From NCBI GenBank assembly GCA_001797495.1, contig MGPS01000026.1, forward strand, positions 2,508-43,225: a DNA stretch of 40,718 nucleotides, read 5' to 3'. The notes under the pieces are model-generated. The model did no database searches. It was given only the letters and a program-made list of their open reading frames with translations, and was not told the DNA's origin. The DNA is from Deltaproteobacteria bacterium GWC2_42_11 (GTDB taxonomy: Bacteria; Desulfobacterota; GWC2-55-46; UBA9637; GWC2-42-11). Shown piece by piece: positions 15,171 through 24,262 of the stretch (its first letter is position 1; each line of letters starts with the position of its first letter). Position numbers and translations under genes: made by a program.

Positions 15171-16832
15171 TTACTCCCACTCTATTGTGCTTGGGGGCTT
15201 GCTGCTTATATCATATACAACCCTGTTTATCCCGCGCACCTCGTTTATTACCCTTGATGAAATCCTTGCCATTAAATCATAGGGGAGTCTTACCCAGTCT
15301 GCTGTCATGCCATCAACACTCTCAACAGCCCTTACTGCAAGGACATTTTCATAAGTCCTTTCATCACCCATGACGCCTACTGTTTTTATCGGCAGAAGGA
15401 CTGCAAATGCCTGCCAGATTTTTGTGTAAAGTCCTGCATTCTTTATCTCTTCAAGAACAATTGCATCAGCCTTTCTTAAGATATTGCACCTTTCCTCTGT
15501 GACCTCTCCTAAAATCCTTATTGCAAGTCCCGGTCCAGGGAACGGATGGCGGTTTATGACTTCCTCTGGCATGCCTAGTTCCCTGCCCAAAATCCTAACC
15601 TCATCCTTGAATAATTCCCGAAGCGGCTCAACCAATTTTAGTTTCATATTTTTCAATAAGCCGCCGACATTGTGATGGCTCTTTATTGTTGCTGATGGGC
15701 CTTTAAATGAAACGCTCTCAATTACATCTGGATACAATGTTCCCTGTGCAAGAAAACTTACATCATGCCCCTGATCCCCACCCGTCCTTCGGACGGGTAC
15801 CCGCCTTGACCCCTGACCCTTTTTTAACTTCACTGCCTCATCCTCGAATACCCTTATGAATTCATTGCCGATTGTCTTTCTCTTTTTTTCAGGGTCTTCA
15901 ATGCCTTTTAATTTTTTCAAAAATCTTTTACTGGCGTCAATGCAGATTAAATTTATGTGAAAGTGCCTTCTGAAAACTGTCTCAACCTTTTTTGCCTCGT
16001 CTTTGCGCAAAAGTCCATTATCAACAAATATGCAGGTTAATTGATTGCCAATTGCCTTATGAATCAAAACCGCTGTTACTGCTGAATCAACGCCGCCGCT
16101 CAATCCGCACACAACACCTTTGTCGCCAACCTTTTCTCTTATATCATGTATTGATGTCTCTATAAAAGACTTCATTGTCCAGACAGGCTTGCATTTGCAG
16201 ATATTGAATAAAAAGTTTTTTATTATCTGGCTGCCCTTTGGTGTATGGACAACCTCGGGGTGGAACTGGACGCCATATACCCTTTTCCTTTCATTTTTCA
16301 TTGCACAGATTGGCGAGTTTTTGCTGTGCGCAATGGATTTAAAGCCCTTTGGCATCTTTTTAACCCTGTCACCGTGGCTCATCCAGACTATTAATCTCCC
16401 CTTACCCCCCCTTACTGTAATCCCCCCCAACCCCCCTTTAATAAAGGGGGGAGAAGGGGGGATTATGTTCTTAAAAATATCCTTATCATCATCTATAACA
16501 AGTTCCGCGCTTCCGTATTCCCTGTGTGCGGATTTTTCTACCTTTCCACCTAATAGATGCGCGGTTAACTGCATCCCATAGCATATCCCCAAAACAGGTA
16601 TCCCCAATTCAAAAACCTCTTTTGAAATTACAGGTGCGTCCTTGTCATAGACGCTTGAAGGCCCGCCTGAAAGGATTATACCTTTTGGATTAAACCCCCT
16701 TATCCTGTCCAGACCGATATTAAAGGGATGTATCTCGCAGTAGACCTTATGCTCCCTTACCCGTCTTGCAATGAGTTGCGTATATTGAGAGCCAAAATCA
16801 AGTATAAGTACCTTTTGCTGATGTATGTCCAT
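15171..16832 (-). CDS. guaA: GMP synthase (glutamine-hydrolysing) with two repeat-derived insertions
   Basis: 553 residues. It converts XMP to GMP using ATP and glutamine. The class I amidotransferase domain has nucleophile C84 in GICYGMQ and the His/Glu pair in VQFHPEV; the ATP pyrophosphatase domain has [10 protein letters not shown] near residue 244; the C-terminal dimerisation domain ends in [10 protein letters not shown] as in GuaA generally. Bacterial GuaA is about 511-525 residues; the surplus is two segments, about 123-146 ([18 protein letters not shown]) between the amidotransferase strands and about 337-356 ([19 protein letters not shown]) before [16 protein letters not shown]. Both coincide with palindromic DNA. 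Catalytic motifs are intact, so it is probably functional. Downstream of the radical SAM fusion on the same strand. Confidence 0.95.
   Translation of the reverse strand: MDIHQQKVLILDFGSQYTQLIARRVREHKVYCEIHPFNIGLDRIRGFNPKGIILSGGPSSVYDKDAPVISKEVFELGIPVLGICYGMQLTAHLLGGKVEKSAHREYGSAELVIDDDKDIFKNIIPPSPPFIKGGLGGITVRGGKGRLIVWMSHGDRVKKMPKGFKSIAHSKNSPICAMKNERKRVYGVQFHPEVVHTPKGSQIIKNFLFNICKCKPVWTMKSFIETSIHDIREKVGDKGVVCGLSGGVDSAVTAVLIHKAIGNQLTCIFVDNGLLRKDEAKKVETVFRRHFHINLICIDASKRFLKKLKGIEDPEKKRKTIGNEFIRVFEDEAVKLKKGQGSRRVPVRRTGGDQGHDVSFLAQGTLYPDVIESVSFKGPSATIKSHHNVGGLLKNMKLKLVEPLRELFKDEVRILGRELGMPEEVINRHPFPGPGLAIRILGEVTEERCNILRKADAIVLEEIKNAGLYTKIWQAFAVLLPIKTVGVMGDERTYENVLAVRAVESVDGMTADWVRLPYDLMARISSRVINEVRGINRVVYDISSKPPSTIEWE
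15766..15824. repeat. In-frame palindromic insertion 2 in guaA
   Basis: It contains CCCGTCC-TTCG-GGACGGG, a strong tetraloop hairpin, flanked by direct CCCCTGA units. It is encoded in GuaA as a basic segment just before the conserved SFLAQGT motif. Confidence 0.75.
16395..16467. repeat. In-frame palindromic insertion 1 in guaA
   Basis: C-runs and G-runs form an inverted repeat around CCCCCCTTTAATAAAGGGGGG. It reads as [13 protein letters not shown], replacing what is normally a short loop in the amidotransferase domain. Confidence 0.8.
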
Positions 16833-16840
16833 ATAAGTTG

Positions 16841-16892
16841 TAGGATGGGTGAACCCCGCTTAGCGGGGTGAAGCGCAGCGCGACGCATCCTA
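16841..16892. repeat. REP-like palindrome upstream of guaA
   Basis: Outer arms TAGGATGGGT and ACGCATCCTA, with inner hairpin ACCCCGCTTAGCGGGGT. It is followed at 16899-16940 by two small hairpins, CCCTGC-GAAA-GCAGGG and CCCTCC-TTTTC-GGGAGG. Together they fill the 115-bp gap between the guaA start and the end of the upstream fusion gene. No T-tract follows, so a terminator is not claimed. Confidence 0.7.
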
Positions 16893-16947
16893 ATAGATTC
16901 CCTGCGAAAGCAGGGGGGAAACCCTCCTTTTCGGGAGGACTCCAGAG

Positions 16948-19434
16948 TTAGAATATCACCTGTTGGGGTTTATACCCTCTTACAGTTATTGAATAGAACT
17001 TAATCCCGTCAACCTCTTTGTAAAGATATCGCTTTATTATCTCCAGACCATAAAAGCCTGTCTCTTTTGCAATGGTTATAAACCTCTCCTCCCTTAATGC
17101 ACCTGAAATACACTCACCCCATAGTTTTTTATCTGACTGCATCTCACAAGGCACATCCTTGTCAGAAACAATGTCAGATATGTAGAACCTGCCGCTGTCC
17201 TTTAATACCCTGTAAATCTCTTTAAATACCCTTTTCTTATCAGGTGAAAGATTTATAACACAGTTAGATGTAATAATATCAGCGGTATTTTCAGGAACAG
17301 GCATGTCCTCAAGGAATCCCTTCTTAAATTCAACCACATCATATCCAAGGTTTTCAGCAACAGTCTTTGAGATAGTCTTTGCCTTATCAAGCATCTCATC
17401 TGTCATATCAATACCTATAACCCTGCCGCTTTTACCTACAAACTTTGCTGCAATAAAACAGTCTATACCTCCGCCTGAACCAAGGTCAAGCAGCACCTCA
17501 CCTTCTTTTACATCTGCGAGGGATACAGGGATTCCACAGCCGTATGAGATTTCTATGGCATCCTGCGGGGTATGGGAGATGTCATCGGCATTATACAATA
17601 TCGGACAGCAGAGTTCCTGTTTCGGTTTTTTAGCAGCATCACCATAAAAATCTTTGACAGATTCGTGGACAGAATTTTGACCCCTGCTTAAAGCCTTCGG
17701 GGGCACCCCGCTTAGCGGGGGCAAGGTTTTGAATTTTGACCCCTGCTTACTGCTTGCAGGGGCACCCCGCTTAGCGGGGGCATGGTTTTGAGTTTCTTCC
17801 ACAGGTGAACAGGAGGCAAATGGAGAGGAACTTCTGCCTTCTGGCTTTTCCACATCCACAGCCAGCACACAACTGCAGTGAAAACCACCCACTTCCACAG
17901 AGGCATCCCTTACAGATACATCAGAAGAGGCACAGGAAGGAAGAGTGCCTGACATGGCATTGAATATCTGAGGCGGCTGATATCTACCATTTTCAGAGAT
18001 ATTTCCGTTAATACCTTTTCTGGCAGATTCCCATAATATATCTGTAAATAATGCCTTATATGCCTCACAATACGGATCTGTTGCCATTGTGCATCCTGCA
18101 CCTGTCCTTAGTTCAAGGTCATAGTATCCCTGACAGAAGCACCCGCCGCCGCATATAAACTTGAGATAACAGTTATTGCACTCAACCCTCTTCTGGACAG
18201 TCAATGCCCTTATTTCCTGCATTACCCTTGAATTCAGCCATATATCTTTAATCCTTGCCCCCTGCCCCTGCTTAGTGGGGTGCCCGCGCTCAGAGGGCAC
18301 CCGCCTTGCCACTGTTTTTATTGAGCCGCAGGCGAATCTCCTGTCACCTGTTAATGCAGCACACGGATAAACATTTCCATCAGCACCTATTGAAAACATG
18401 CTGTAGCAGCAGTTGCACAAATCATTCTTCCTGCCCCTCTTTACCTTTACCCTGACCTTTAATGACTCTTCGTTATCAACGATTATTTTCATAGATTTTG
18501 TTACTTCTCTGAGTTCCCTCATTATATCCCGAAGTTTTTCAGACGAGACAAGGATGTCATCCATGTTATCCTTTGTCCTTCCCCTTGCATGGAGCCAGAG
18601 GATATGGTGGTTGAGTATGCCCATAGAATCCATGAATATGGTTGTGTCAACAATAGCATCCTGATTCAGTTTTGTAACTGTAGTGGTAATAATGGGATTT
18701 ATGCCTATGTCTAAAAACCCTTTGATACCGCGCAAAGCCAGTTCAAAATTACCTCTGCCCCTTATCCTGTCATTTATCTCCGCATTTGGTCCTTCAAGGC
18801 TTATCTGGAACCTTACATCCCTGTCTGCAAAACTTTCAAGTTTTGAAAAATCAAGGATTGTGCCGTTAGTAAGTATAATAGTCTCAGCCTTTGATGAGAC
18901 GTAATCCAGTATATCGTATATATCTTTTCTTAAAAACGGCTCCCCGCCTGTCAGATAGACCCTCTGACACCCCAGTTCAACAGCCTCATCTATAATCCCA
19001 TTTATATCATTGAGAGAAAGTGCATCCTCTGCAGCATGGGGTCCTGCACTTACAAGGCAGTGCCTGCAGGATAGATTGCAGTTCTGGTTTGTATATATCC
19101 ATATCTCTTCCAGTCTGCCAGGCGCTATGGCATCTGCCCTTCCTGTATAGGCAGGTTTTAAACAGGGTTTTTCATAGATCATGGATTTAGCCATCCCGTC
19201 TCTTATAAAATCCATACACCCATGAAAGACATCACTATAGCCTATGTTCCATTCAGATGCGATTTTATTACACACCTCTCCCATGGTGGTTCTGCCATCC
19301 AGATGCCTTAAGATATAGGCACCTGCAGGGTTTGTGCTGACCCAGTTTGGTGATTCAGGGTCTATCACAAGGCAGAGCCCTCCATTTTCTTCAATGTATA
19401 GTTTCTCGGGGGTATAAAAAATTTTGTTTTCCAC
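16948..19434 (-). CDS. PqqD-like / radical SAM / SPASM / ArsM-like methyltransferase fusion
   Basis: 828 residues from GTG 19434, with AGGAGA 9 nt upstream. The order is: PqqD-like winged helix (about 1-85; NPAGAYILRHLDGRTTMGEV); radical SAM barrel with C119/C123/C126 (CNLSCRHC) and LTGGEPFLR; a SPASM-type cysteine-rich region (about 335-435; CNCCYSMFSIGADGNVYPC and CNNCYLKFICGGGCFCQG); a linker (about 480-600) with scattered Cys including HCSC and repeat-encoded stretches; and a C-terminal SAM methyltransferase (about 605-828) closest in pattern to arsenite methyltransferase ArsM: CC near the start, GCGIPVSLADVKEGEVLLDLGSGGGID, DMTDEMLDKA, SNCVINLSPDK and CISGAL. The cysteines match positions ArsM uses to bind As(III). 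PqqD-plus-SPASM architecture is typical of peptide-modifying enzymes. Whether the substrate is arsenical, a peptide or both is unknown. Confidence 0.82.
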   Translation of the reverse strand: MENKIFYTPEKLYIEENGGLCLVIDPESPNWVSTNPAGAYILRHLDGRTTMGEVCNKIASEWNIGYSDVFHGCMDFIRDGMAKSMIYEKPCLKPAYTGRADAIAPGRLEEIWIYTNQNCNLSCRHCLVSAGPHAAEDALSLNDINGIIDEAVELGCQRVYLTGGEPFLRKDIYDILDYVSSKAETIILTNGTILDFSKLESFADRDVRFQISLEGPNAEINDRIRGRGNFELALRGIKGFLDIGINPIITTTVTKLNQDAIVDTTIFMDSMGILNHHILWLHARGRTKDNMDDILVSSEKLRDIMRELREVTKSMKIIVDNEESLKVRVKVKRGRKNDLCNCCYSMFSIGADGNVYPCAALTGDRRFACGSIKTVARRVPSERGHPTKQGQGARIKDIWLNSRVMQEIRALTVQKRVECNNCYLKFICGGGCFCQGYYDLELRTGAGCTMATDPYCEAYKALFTDILWESARKGINGNISENGRYQPPQIFNAMSGTLPSCASSDVSVRDASVEVGGFHCSCVLAVDVEKPEGRSSSPFASCSPVEETQNHAPAKRGAPASSKQGSKFKTLPPLSGVPPKALSRGQNSVHESVKDFYGDAAKKPKQELCCPILYNADDISHTPQDAIEISYGCGIPVSLADVKEGEVLLDLGSGGGIDCFIAAKFVGKSGRVIGIDMTDEMLDKAKTISKTVAENLGYDVVEFKKGFLEDMPVPENTADIITSNCVINLSPDKKRVFKEIYRVLKDSGRFYISDIVSDKDVPCEMQSDKKLWGECISGALREERFITIAKETGFYGLEIIKRYLYKEVDGIKFYSITVRGYKPQQVIF
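17672..17791. repeat. Two tandem 59-bp units in the fusion-gene linker
   Basis: GAATTTTGACCCCTGCTTA begins at 17672 and again at 17731; each unit also holds GGGGCACCCCGCTTAGCGGG and ends in GGTTTTGA. Because 59 is not a multiple of 3, the two units are read in different frames, and both are open. A related GC-rich palindrome lies at 18257-18303 within the SPASM region. Confidence 0.85.
18257..18303. repeat. In-frame palindrome in the SPASM region of the fusion gene
   Basis: It includes CCCCTGCTTAGTGGGG and GGGTGCCCGCGCTCAGAGGG. It encodes ARRVPSERGHPTKQGQGAR between the first SPASM segment and KDIWLNSR, a place where related proteins normally have a short 'NV.E..L..IW' link. Confidence 0.7.
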
Positions 19435-19509
19435 CTGACATAATCTCCTGAGATATAATTTAGATAAGCAAAAATTTAACAGAGTAACGGGTTCTTTTCA
19501 AGGAAAAGA

Positions 19510-19538
19510 TTGACTTTGATGTTTACTTTGATTATCCT
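19510..19538 (+). promoter_or_regulatory. Candidate sigma-70 promoter for purM-purN
   Basis: TTGACT at 19510-19515 and TATCCT at 19533-19538 with a 17-bp spacer, 35 nt before the purM start. It lies in the divergent gap between the radical SAM fusion and purM. Called by consensus match only. Confidence 0.5.
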
Positions 19539-19572
19539 TTGAATTAACCGCTCGTTAATATCAGGGGATGAT

Positions 19573-20613
19573 TTGAAGTCAATAACCTACAAAAGTGCTG
19601 GTGTGGATATAAAAGAAGGGGAAAGATTTGTTAATCTTATAAAACCCCTGGCAGGCACCACGATAAGGAAAGAGGTTCTGGCAGGCATCGGTGGTTTCAA
19701 TGCCTTGTTTGCGCCTGATGTTACAAAATACCAGAACCCTGTACTGGTCTCATCTACAGACGGCGTTGGCACAAAACTGAAAATCGCCTTCATGCTGGAC
19801 AAACACGATACGGTTGGCATAGACCTCGTTGCAATGGCAGTAAACGATATTATTGTAAGCGGTGCTGAACCGCTCTTTTTCCTAGATTACTTTGCCGCAG
19901 GCAGGTTAAATGCAAAAAAGGCGGCACAGGTCATAAAAGGTGTTGCAAAAGGGTGCAGGGAGGCTGAATGCAGTCTTGTTGGTGGCGAGACAGCAGAGAT
20001 GCCTGGTTTTTATAATGACGGTGAATACGACCTTGCAGGTTTTGCCGTAGGTATAGTGGAAAGAGACCGTATTATAGACGGTTCCGGCATAAAAGCCGGG
20101 GACAGGATTATAGGACTTGCATCAAGCGGCCTGCACAGCAACGGCTTTTCACTGGCAAGGAAGGTCATCTTCGATGGACTGAAACTAAAGTGCAAAAGCA
20201 GGATAAACGGCTTAAAAAAAACAGTCGGTGAAGAACTCCTCACTCCGACAAGGATATACGTAAGAGCTATAAAAACAATATTAAAGAACTTCAGGATAAA
20301 AGGGATAGCGCATATAACCGGTGGAGGGTTGACAGGCAATATCCCGCGGATACTCCCCAGGGGCATTAAGGCAGTCATAGAAAGAAAGAAATGGGATATG
20401 CCGTTCATATTCAGGTTTATTCAGGATGCAGGCAAAATCTCCCCAGGCGAGATGTTCAGGACATTCAACTGCGGCATAGGCATGGCTATAATCGTGGATA
20501 GAAACGATGAGGGCAGGATAATGCAGAAACTGAGGCAGATAAACCAAACAGCATATATCATCAGTGAAGTGGAAAACAGAAAAAAAGACGAGGAGAGTCT
20601 TTTAATTGTATGA
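19573..20613 (+). CDS. purM: Phosphoribosylformylglycinamidine cyclo-ligase (AIR synthetase)
   Basis: 346 residues from TTG at 19573; AGGGGA ends 4 nt before it, and the neighbouring ATG at 19568 runs into a stop. It catalyses ATP-dependent ring closure of FGAM to AIR, step five of purine synthesis. Family signatures are YKSAGVDIKEG at the start, VSSTDGVGTKLKIA, GIDLVAMAVNDI, VGGETAEMPGFY, GLASSGLHSNGFSLAR, ITGGGLTGNIPR and FNCGIGM. Length is normal for PurM. It overlaps purN by 4 nt (ATGA), so the two are translated together; guaA, another purine gene, lies nearby on the other strand. Confidence 0.95.
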   Translation: MKSITYKSAGVDIKEGERFVNLIKPLAGTTIRKEVLAGIGGFNALFAPDVTKYQNPVLVSSTDGVGTKLKIAFMLDKHDTVGIDLVAMAVNDIIVSGAEPLFFLDYFAAGRLNAKKAAQVIKGVAKGCREAECSLVGGETAEMPGFYNDGEYDLAGFAVGIVERDRIIDGSGIKAGDRIIGLASSGLHSNGFSLARKVIFDGLKLKCKSRINGLKKTVGEELLTPTRIYVRAIKTILKNFRIKGIAHITGGGLTGNIPRILPRGIKAVIERKKWDMPFIFRFIQDAGKISPGEMFRTFNCGIGMAIIVDRNDEGRIMQKLRQINQTAYIISEVENRKKDEESLLIV

Positions 20614-21266
20614 TTAACCTGGGTGTGCTTGTATCAGGCAGCGGCACAAACCTTCAGGCAATTATTGATGCTATAGAGGCAAAGAAACTCCCGGCAAATA
20701 TAAATGTTGTAATCAGCAACAACCCAAATGCCTATGCAGTCCAGCGGGCAAAAATCCACAATATCCCGGTAGAAGTCATACCGAACAGCAGTGCCGCCAC
20801 GCGGGAGGCATACGACAATATTGTTGTTGAGGTGCTCAAGAGATATACTGTCGAGTTAGTAGTTCTGGCAGGGTTTATGCGAGTCCTTACTCAAAGTCTC
20901 ATAAATGCATTCCCCATGCATATTATGAATATCCATCCTGCGCTCCTTCCTTCATTCCATGGTCTGCATGCCCAGAAAAATGCAGTAGATTACGGCGTAA
21001 AGTTTTCTGGCGCAACTGTTCACTTTGTTGACGAAGGGATTGATACAGGACCAATCATAATCCAGGCGGTTGTGCCTGTTTACGATGACGATACTGAAGA
21101 AACCCTTGCAAAGAGGATATTAAAAGAGGAACATAAGATATACCCTTATGCAATTCAGTTGTTTGCAGAAGGCAGGCTCGAGGTAAAAGGAAGGAGAGTT
21201 GTTGTAAAAGATACTGCAAAAACTGAAAATACCTTTTTGGAGAACCCGTCTAGCAATCAAAAATAA
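20610..21266 (+). CDS. purN: Phosphoribosylglycinamide formyltransferase 1
   Basis: 218 residues. It transfers a formyl group from 10-formyl-THF to GAR. It shows the N-terminal LVSGSGTNLQAII, the catalytic region AGFMRVLT, MNIHPALLPSFHG with the catalytic His, HFVDEGIDTGPII with the catalytic Asp, and the usual C-terminal ILKEEHKIYP helix. Slightly longer than typical (about 200) by a polar tail. Coupled to purM. A perfect 25-bp palindrome follows 4 nt after the stop. Confidence 0.95.
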   Translation: MINLGVLVSGSGTNLQAIIDAIEAKKLPANINVVISNNPNAYAVQRAKIHNIPVEVIPNSSAATREAYDNIVVEVLKRYTVELVVLAGFMRVLTQSLINAFPMHIMNIHPALLPSFHGLHAQKNAVDYGVKFSGATVHFVDEGIDTGPIIIQAVVPVYDDDTEETLAKRILKEEHKIYPYAIQLFAEGRLEVKGRRVVVKDTAKTENTFLENPSSNQK

Positions 21267-21270
21267 AACT

Positions 21271-21295
21271 GGGGACAGATTTCAAATCTGTCCCC
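21271..21295. terminator. Palindrome, possible bidirectional terminator between purN and glnA
   Basis: GGGGACAGATTT and AAATCTGTCCCC are perfect inverted arms around a single C. A-rich sequence on the left and AAAAA on the right give U-rich tracts for the minus-strand and weaker ones for the plus-strand transcript. It lies between convergent genes. The same palindrome type occurs at the greA end (25773-25797), so it may be a repeat that happens to serve as terminator. Confidence 0.55.
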
Positions 21296-21334
21296 AAAAA
21301 GCGGTTTTGAAACCACTCAACTTCACATCTGTTT

Positions 21335-22747
21335 CTAACAATCAAAGTATAGTGCAAACTCATAAGGCACAGGTCTTAACTTAACAGGATTAACCTCTTT
21401 ATCAATCTTATATTCAACCCATGTATCAATGACATCCTGTGTAAACACATCACCTTTTAATAAAAATTCGTGGTCATCTCTTAAGGCATTCAATGCCTCT
21501 TCCAGAGAGCCTGCAGCAGATGGAACCTTTGAGAGTTCTTCGGGTGAAAGTCCATAAATATCCTTGTCAAGCGGTTCGCCCGGATTAATCTTGTTCTGTA
21601 TTCCGTCAAGACCTGCCATAAGCATCGCTGCAAATGCCAGATAGCCGTTGCATGACGGGTCAGGGAATCTTACCTCAATCCTCTTTGACTTTGGCGACGG
21701 AGAATACATCGGTATCCTTATTGAGGCGCTCCTGTTTCTGCTTGAGTATGCAAGGTTTATCGGCGCCTCAAAACCAGGGACAAGCCTCCTGTAAGAATTT
21801 GTCCCCGGATTGCAGAATGCATTTAAAGCCCTTGCATGCTTTAATATACCGCCTATGTAATACATTGCAAGGTCGCTCATCCCGCCGTATTTATTGCCTG
21901 CAAACAGAGGCTTTCCGCCCTTCCAGATAGATTGATGTGTGTGCATGCCGCTTCCATTGTCGCCGAATATAGGTTTTGGCATAAATGTAACTGTCTTATT
22001 ATGTTTCCATGCTACATTTTTTATAATATATTTATACCACATGAGTTTATCGCCCATCTTTACAAGACTGTCAAACCTCATGTCAATCTCAGCCTGACCT
22101 GCTGTTGCCACCTCATGATGCTGTTTTTCTATCTGAATGCCAACCTGCTCCATTACAAGGCACATCTCTGTCCTTATATCCTGCTGGCTGTCTGTTGGCG
22201 CAACAGGGAAATAGCCTTCTTTATGTCTGGGCTTGTAACCAAGATTAGGACACTCATCCCTTCCTGTGTTCCATACGCCTTCAATAGAATCAATAAAATA
22301 ATATCCATGCTGTGCACTCTGGTCATACTTAATATCATCAAAGATAAAAAATTCAGGTTCCGGTCCAAAATATGCTGTATCGCCGATACCTGTTGATTTA
22401 AGATATGCCTCTGACTTTCTTGCGATATTTCTTGGGTCTCTTGAATAGTCTTCCTTTGTAATAGGGTCAACAATGTTGCATATAAGGCTTAACGTAGGCA
22501 CTTCCATAAACGGATCAAGAACAGCAGTTGCAGGGTCCGGGACAACAAGCATGTCGCTTGCGTGTATCGGCTGCCAGCCGCGAATGCTTGAGCCGTCAAA
22601 CCCAAGCCCTTCTTCAAATATCTCCTCATTGAGTTCTGAGACAGGTGTTGAGAAATGCTGCCAGATGCCGACAAAATCCAGAAACTTGAAATCAACCATC
22701 CTGGCATTTTTTTCCTTTGAAAACTGTAAAACTTCTTTTGGTGTCAT
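21335..22747 (-). CDS. glnA: Glutamine synthetase type I
   Basis: 470 residues from ATG 22747; AGGAGG lies 8 nt upstream, while the in-frame GTG at 22753 would leave only 2 nt. It makes glutamine from glutamate, ammonia and ATP. Signatures are [26 protein letters not shown], the EPEFFIF metal-binding segment, [28 protein letters not shown] and [10 protein letters not shown]. The loop [10 protein letters not shown] carries Tyr near residue 398, aligned with the adenylylation tyrosine of enterobacterial GlnA, so control by GlnE is likely. It is downstream of glnB, with heptamer array C7 between them. Confidence 0.97.
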   Translation of the reverse strand: MTPKEVLQFSKEKNARMVDFKFLDFVGIWQHFSTPVSELNEEIFEEGLGFDGSSIRGWQPIHASDMLVVPDPATAVLDPFMEVPTLSLICNIVDPITKEDYSRDPRNIARKSEAYLKSTGIGDTAYFGPEPEFFIFDDIKYDQSAQHGYYFIDSIEGVWNTGRDECPNLGYKPRHKEGYFPVAPTDSQQDIRTEMCLVMEQVGIQIEKQHHEVATAGQAEIDMRFDSLVKMGDKLMWYKYIIKNVAWKHNKTVTFMPKPIFGDNGSGMHTHQSIWKGGKPLFAGNKYGGMSDLAMYYIGGILKHARALNAFCNPGTNSYRRLVPGFEAPINLAYSSRNRSASIRIPMYSPSPKSKRIEVRFPDPSCNGYLAFAAMLMAGLDGIQNKINPGEPLDKDIYGLSPEELSKVPSAAGSLEEALNALRDDHEFLLKGDVFTQDVIDTWVEYKIDKEVNPVKLRPVPYEFALYFDC

Positions 22748-22765
22748 TTTCACTTCCTCCTTTAA

Positions 22766-22856
22766 TTTAGAGTTAAAGAGTTAAGGAGTTTAAAGAGTTA
22801 TAGAGTTGAACATTTTTGCTTTTAAACTCCCTAACTCCAAACTCCTAACTCACAAC
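22766..22856. repeat. Heptamer inverted array C7 between glnB and glnA
   Basis: Left side GAGTTAA, AGAGTTA, AGGAGTT, TAAAGAGTT, ATAGAGTTG; right side AACTCCC, TAACTCC, AAACTCC, TAACTCA. It lies directly upstream of the glnA Shine-Dalgarno and fills most of the 114-bp gap. Confidence 0.8.
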
Positions 22857-22861
22857 TGTTT

Positions 22862-23341
<480 letters not shown>

Positions 23342-23412
23342 TCAACCATGGACTTTAGTGGATTAAAAATTATGCAGATATTATGTCCAATGCCTATAAA
23401 ATAATCAACTCA

Positions 23413-23441
23413 TTGACTTTTCATGCATGTTCTGATAACTT
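23413..23441 (+). promoter_or_regulatory. Weak candidate sigma-70 promoter near ftsB
   Basis: TTGACT at 23413-23418 and TAACTT at 23436-23441, with 17-bp spacing. The -10 is poor and it would start the transcript only a few bases before the ATG at 23450, giving an almost leaderless mRNA. No Shine-Dalgarno is visible for ftsB, which fits but does not prove this. Confidence 0.3.
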
Positions 23442-23449
23442 CGTAGCAA

Positions 23450-23740
23450 ATGGCAATCGTAAATGAACATAACAAAAGATACCTTTACCTGTTTTTTGCA
23501 TTTATAGTAATAATGGTATTCCTCACCGTGTTCAGCGACAAGGGTTTGATAAAGATATACAAACTATCAAAAGAGCGTGACAGCATTAGGACAAACAACA
23601 TGGTATTAAAGTCAAGGAACGAGGAACTGAAAAAAGAGATAGAGAGGCTGAAGACTGATAACAGATATATAGAAGGGGTCGCCCGTAAAGAACTCGGGAT
23701 GGTAAAACCCACTGAAGTTATCTTCCAGTTTGAAAAATAG
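23450..23740 (+). CDS. ftsB: FtsB/DivIC-family septum formation initiator
   Basis: 96 residues: a short cytoplasmic start, one membrane helix (about 10-29), then a coiled coil (about 33-70; LSKERDSIRTNNMVLKSRNE) and the conserved ending YIEGVARKELGMVKPTEVIFQF. This is the FtsB pattern, a single-pass division protein that binds FtsL and FtsQ. It is followed after 12 nt by the heptose adenylyltransferase gene. The start lacks a good Shine-Dalgarno. Confidence 0.88.
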   Translation: MAIVNEHNKRYLYLFFAFIVIMVFLTVFSDKGLIKIYKLSKERDSIRTNNMVLKSRNEELKKEIERLKTDNRYIEGVARKELGMVKPTEVIFQFEK

Positions 23741-23752
23741 GGAAATATCTGC

Positions 23753-24262
23753 ATGAAAGATAGAGAAAGCAAGGTAATAATCCCTTCAAAACTTAAGACC
23801 TTATTAAAAAGATTAAGAAGGCAAAACAAAAAGATTGTCTTTACAAATGGCTGCTTCGACATAATACATGCAGGACATGTAAGATATCTTAAGGGAGCGA
23901 AAAGACTTGGCGATATGCTTATTGTAGGTCTGAACAGTGATTCTTCTGTCAGGAAGATAAAGGGTGATTTTAGACCCCTTATCCATCAGAAAGAGCGGGC
24001 AGAGGTATTATCTGCACTCGAACCTGTTAACTATGTCGTAATCTTCAACGAGACAACACCCCTTAAACTTATAAAGAACATATCACCTGATGTGCTTGTA
24101 AAAGGGGCAGACTGGCGCGGTCATGAAATCGTTGGTTCTGATTATGTAAAGGCAGCAGGCGGCAGGATAGCAAGGATAAGACTTGTAAAGGGGCGGTCAA
24201 CAAGCAGCATAATTAAGAAAATACTTTATACCTACGGCTCTTGTAAAACTTCGGTGGAATAA
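23753..24262 (+). CDS. rfaE2: D-glycero-beta-D-manno-heptose 1-phosphate adenylyltransferase
   Basis: 169 residues. A nucleotidyltransferase with H39-A-G-H42 in NGCFDIIHAGHVRYL, then VGLNSDSSVRKIKG, RAEVLSALEPVNYVV, VKGADW and a final KGRSTSSIIKKI, all matching the C-terminal half of HldE. It makes ADP-heptose for LPS inner core. Here it stands alone, without the kinase half, so HldA must be elsewhere. Its last 50 nt overlap the end of the convergent nitrilase gene. Confidence 0.9.
   Translation: MKDRESKVIIPSKLKTLLKRLRRQNKKIVFTNGCFDIIHAGHVRYLKGAKRLGDMLIVGLNSDSSVRKIKGDFRPLIHQKERAEVLSALEPVNYVVIFNETTPLKLIKNISPDVLVKGADWRGHEIVGSDYVKAAGGRIARIRLVKGRSTSSIIKKILYTYGSCKTSVE

Noticed and set aside
17910-18101. 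A separate small minus-strand gene within the radical SAM-ArsM fusion
   Set aside because: It is in another frame of a gene with strong domain matches and has no start signal.
22748-22753. GTG start of glnA at 22753
   Set aside because: The Shine-Dalgarno would be only 2 nt away; ATG 22747 has an 8-nt spacer.
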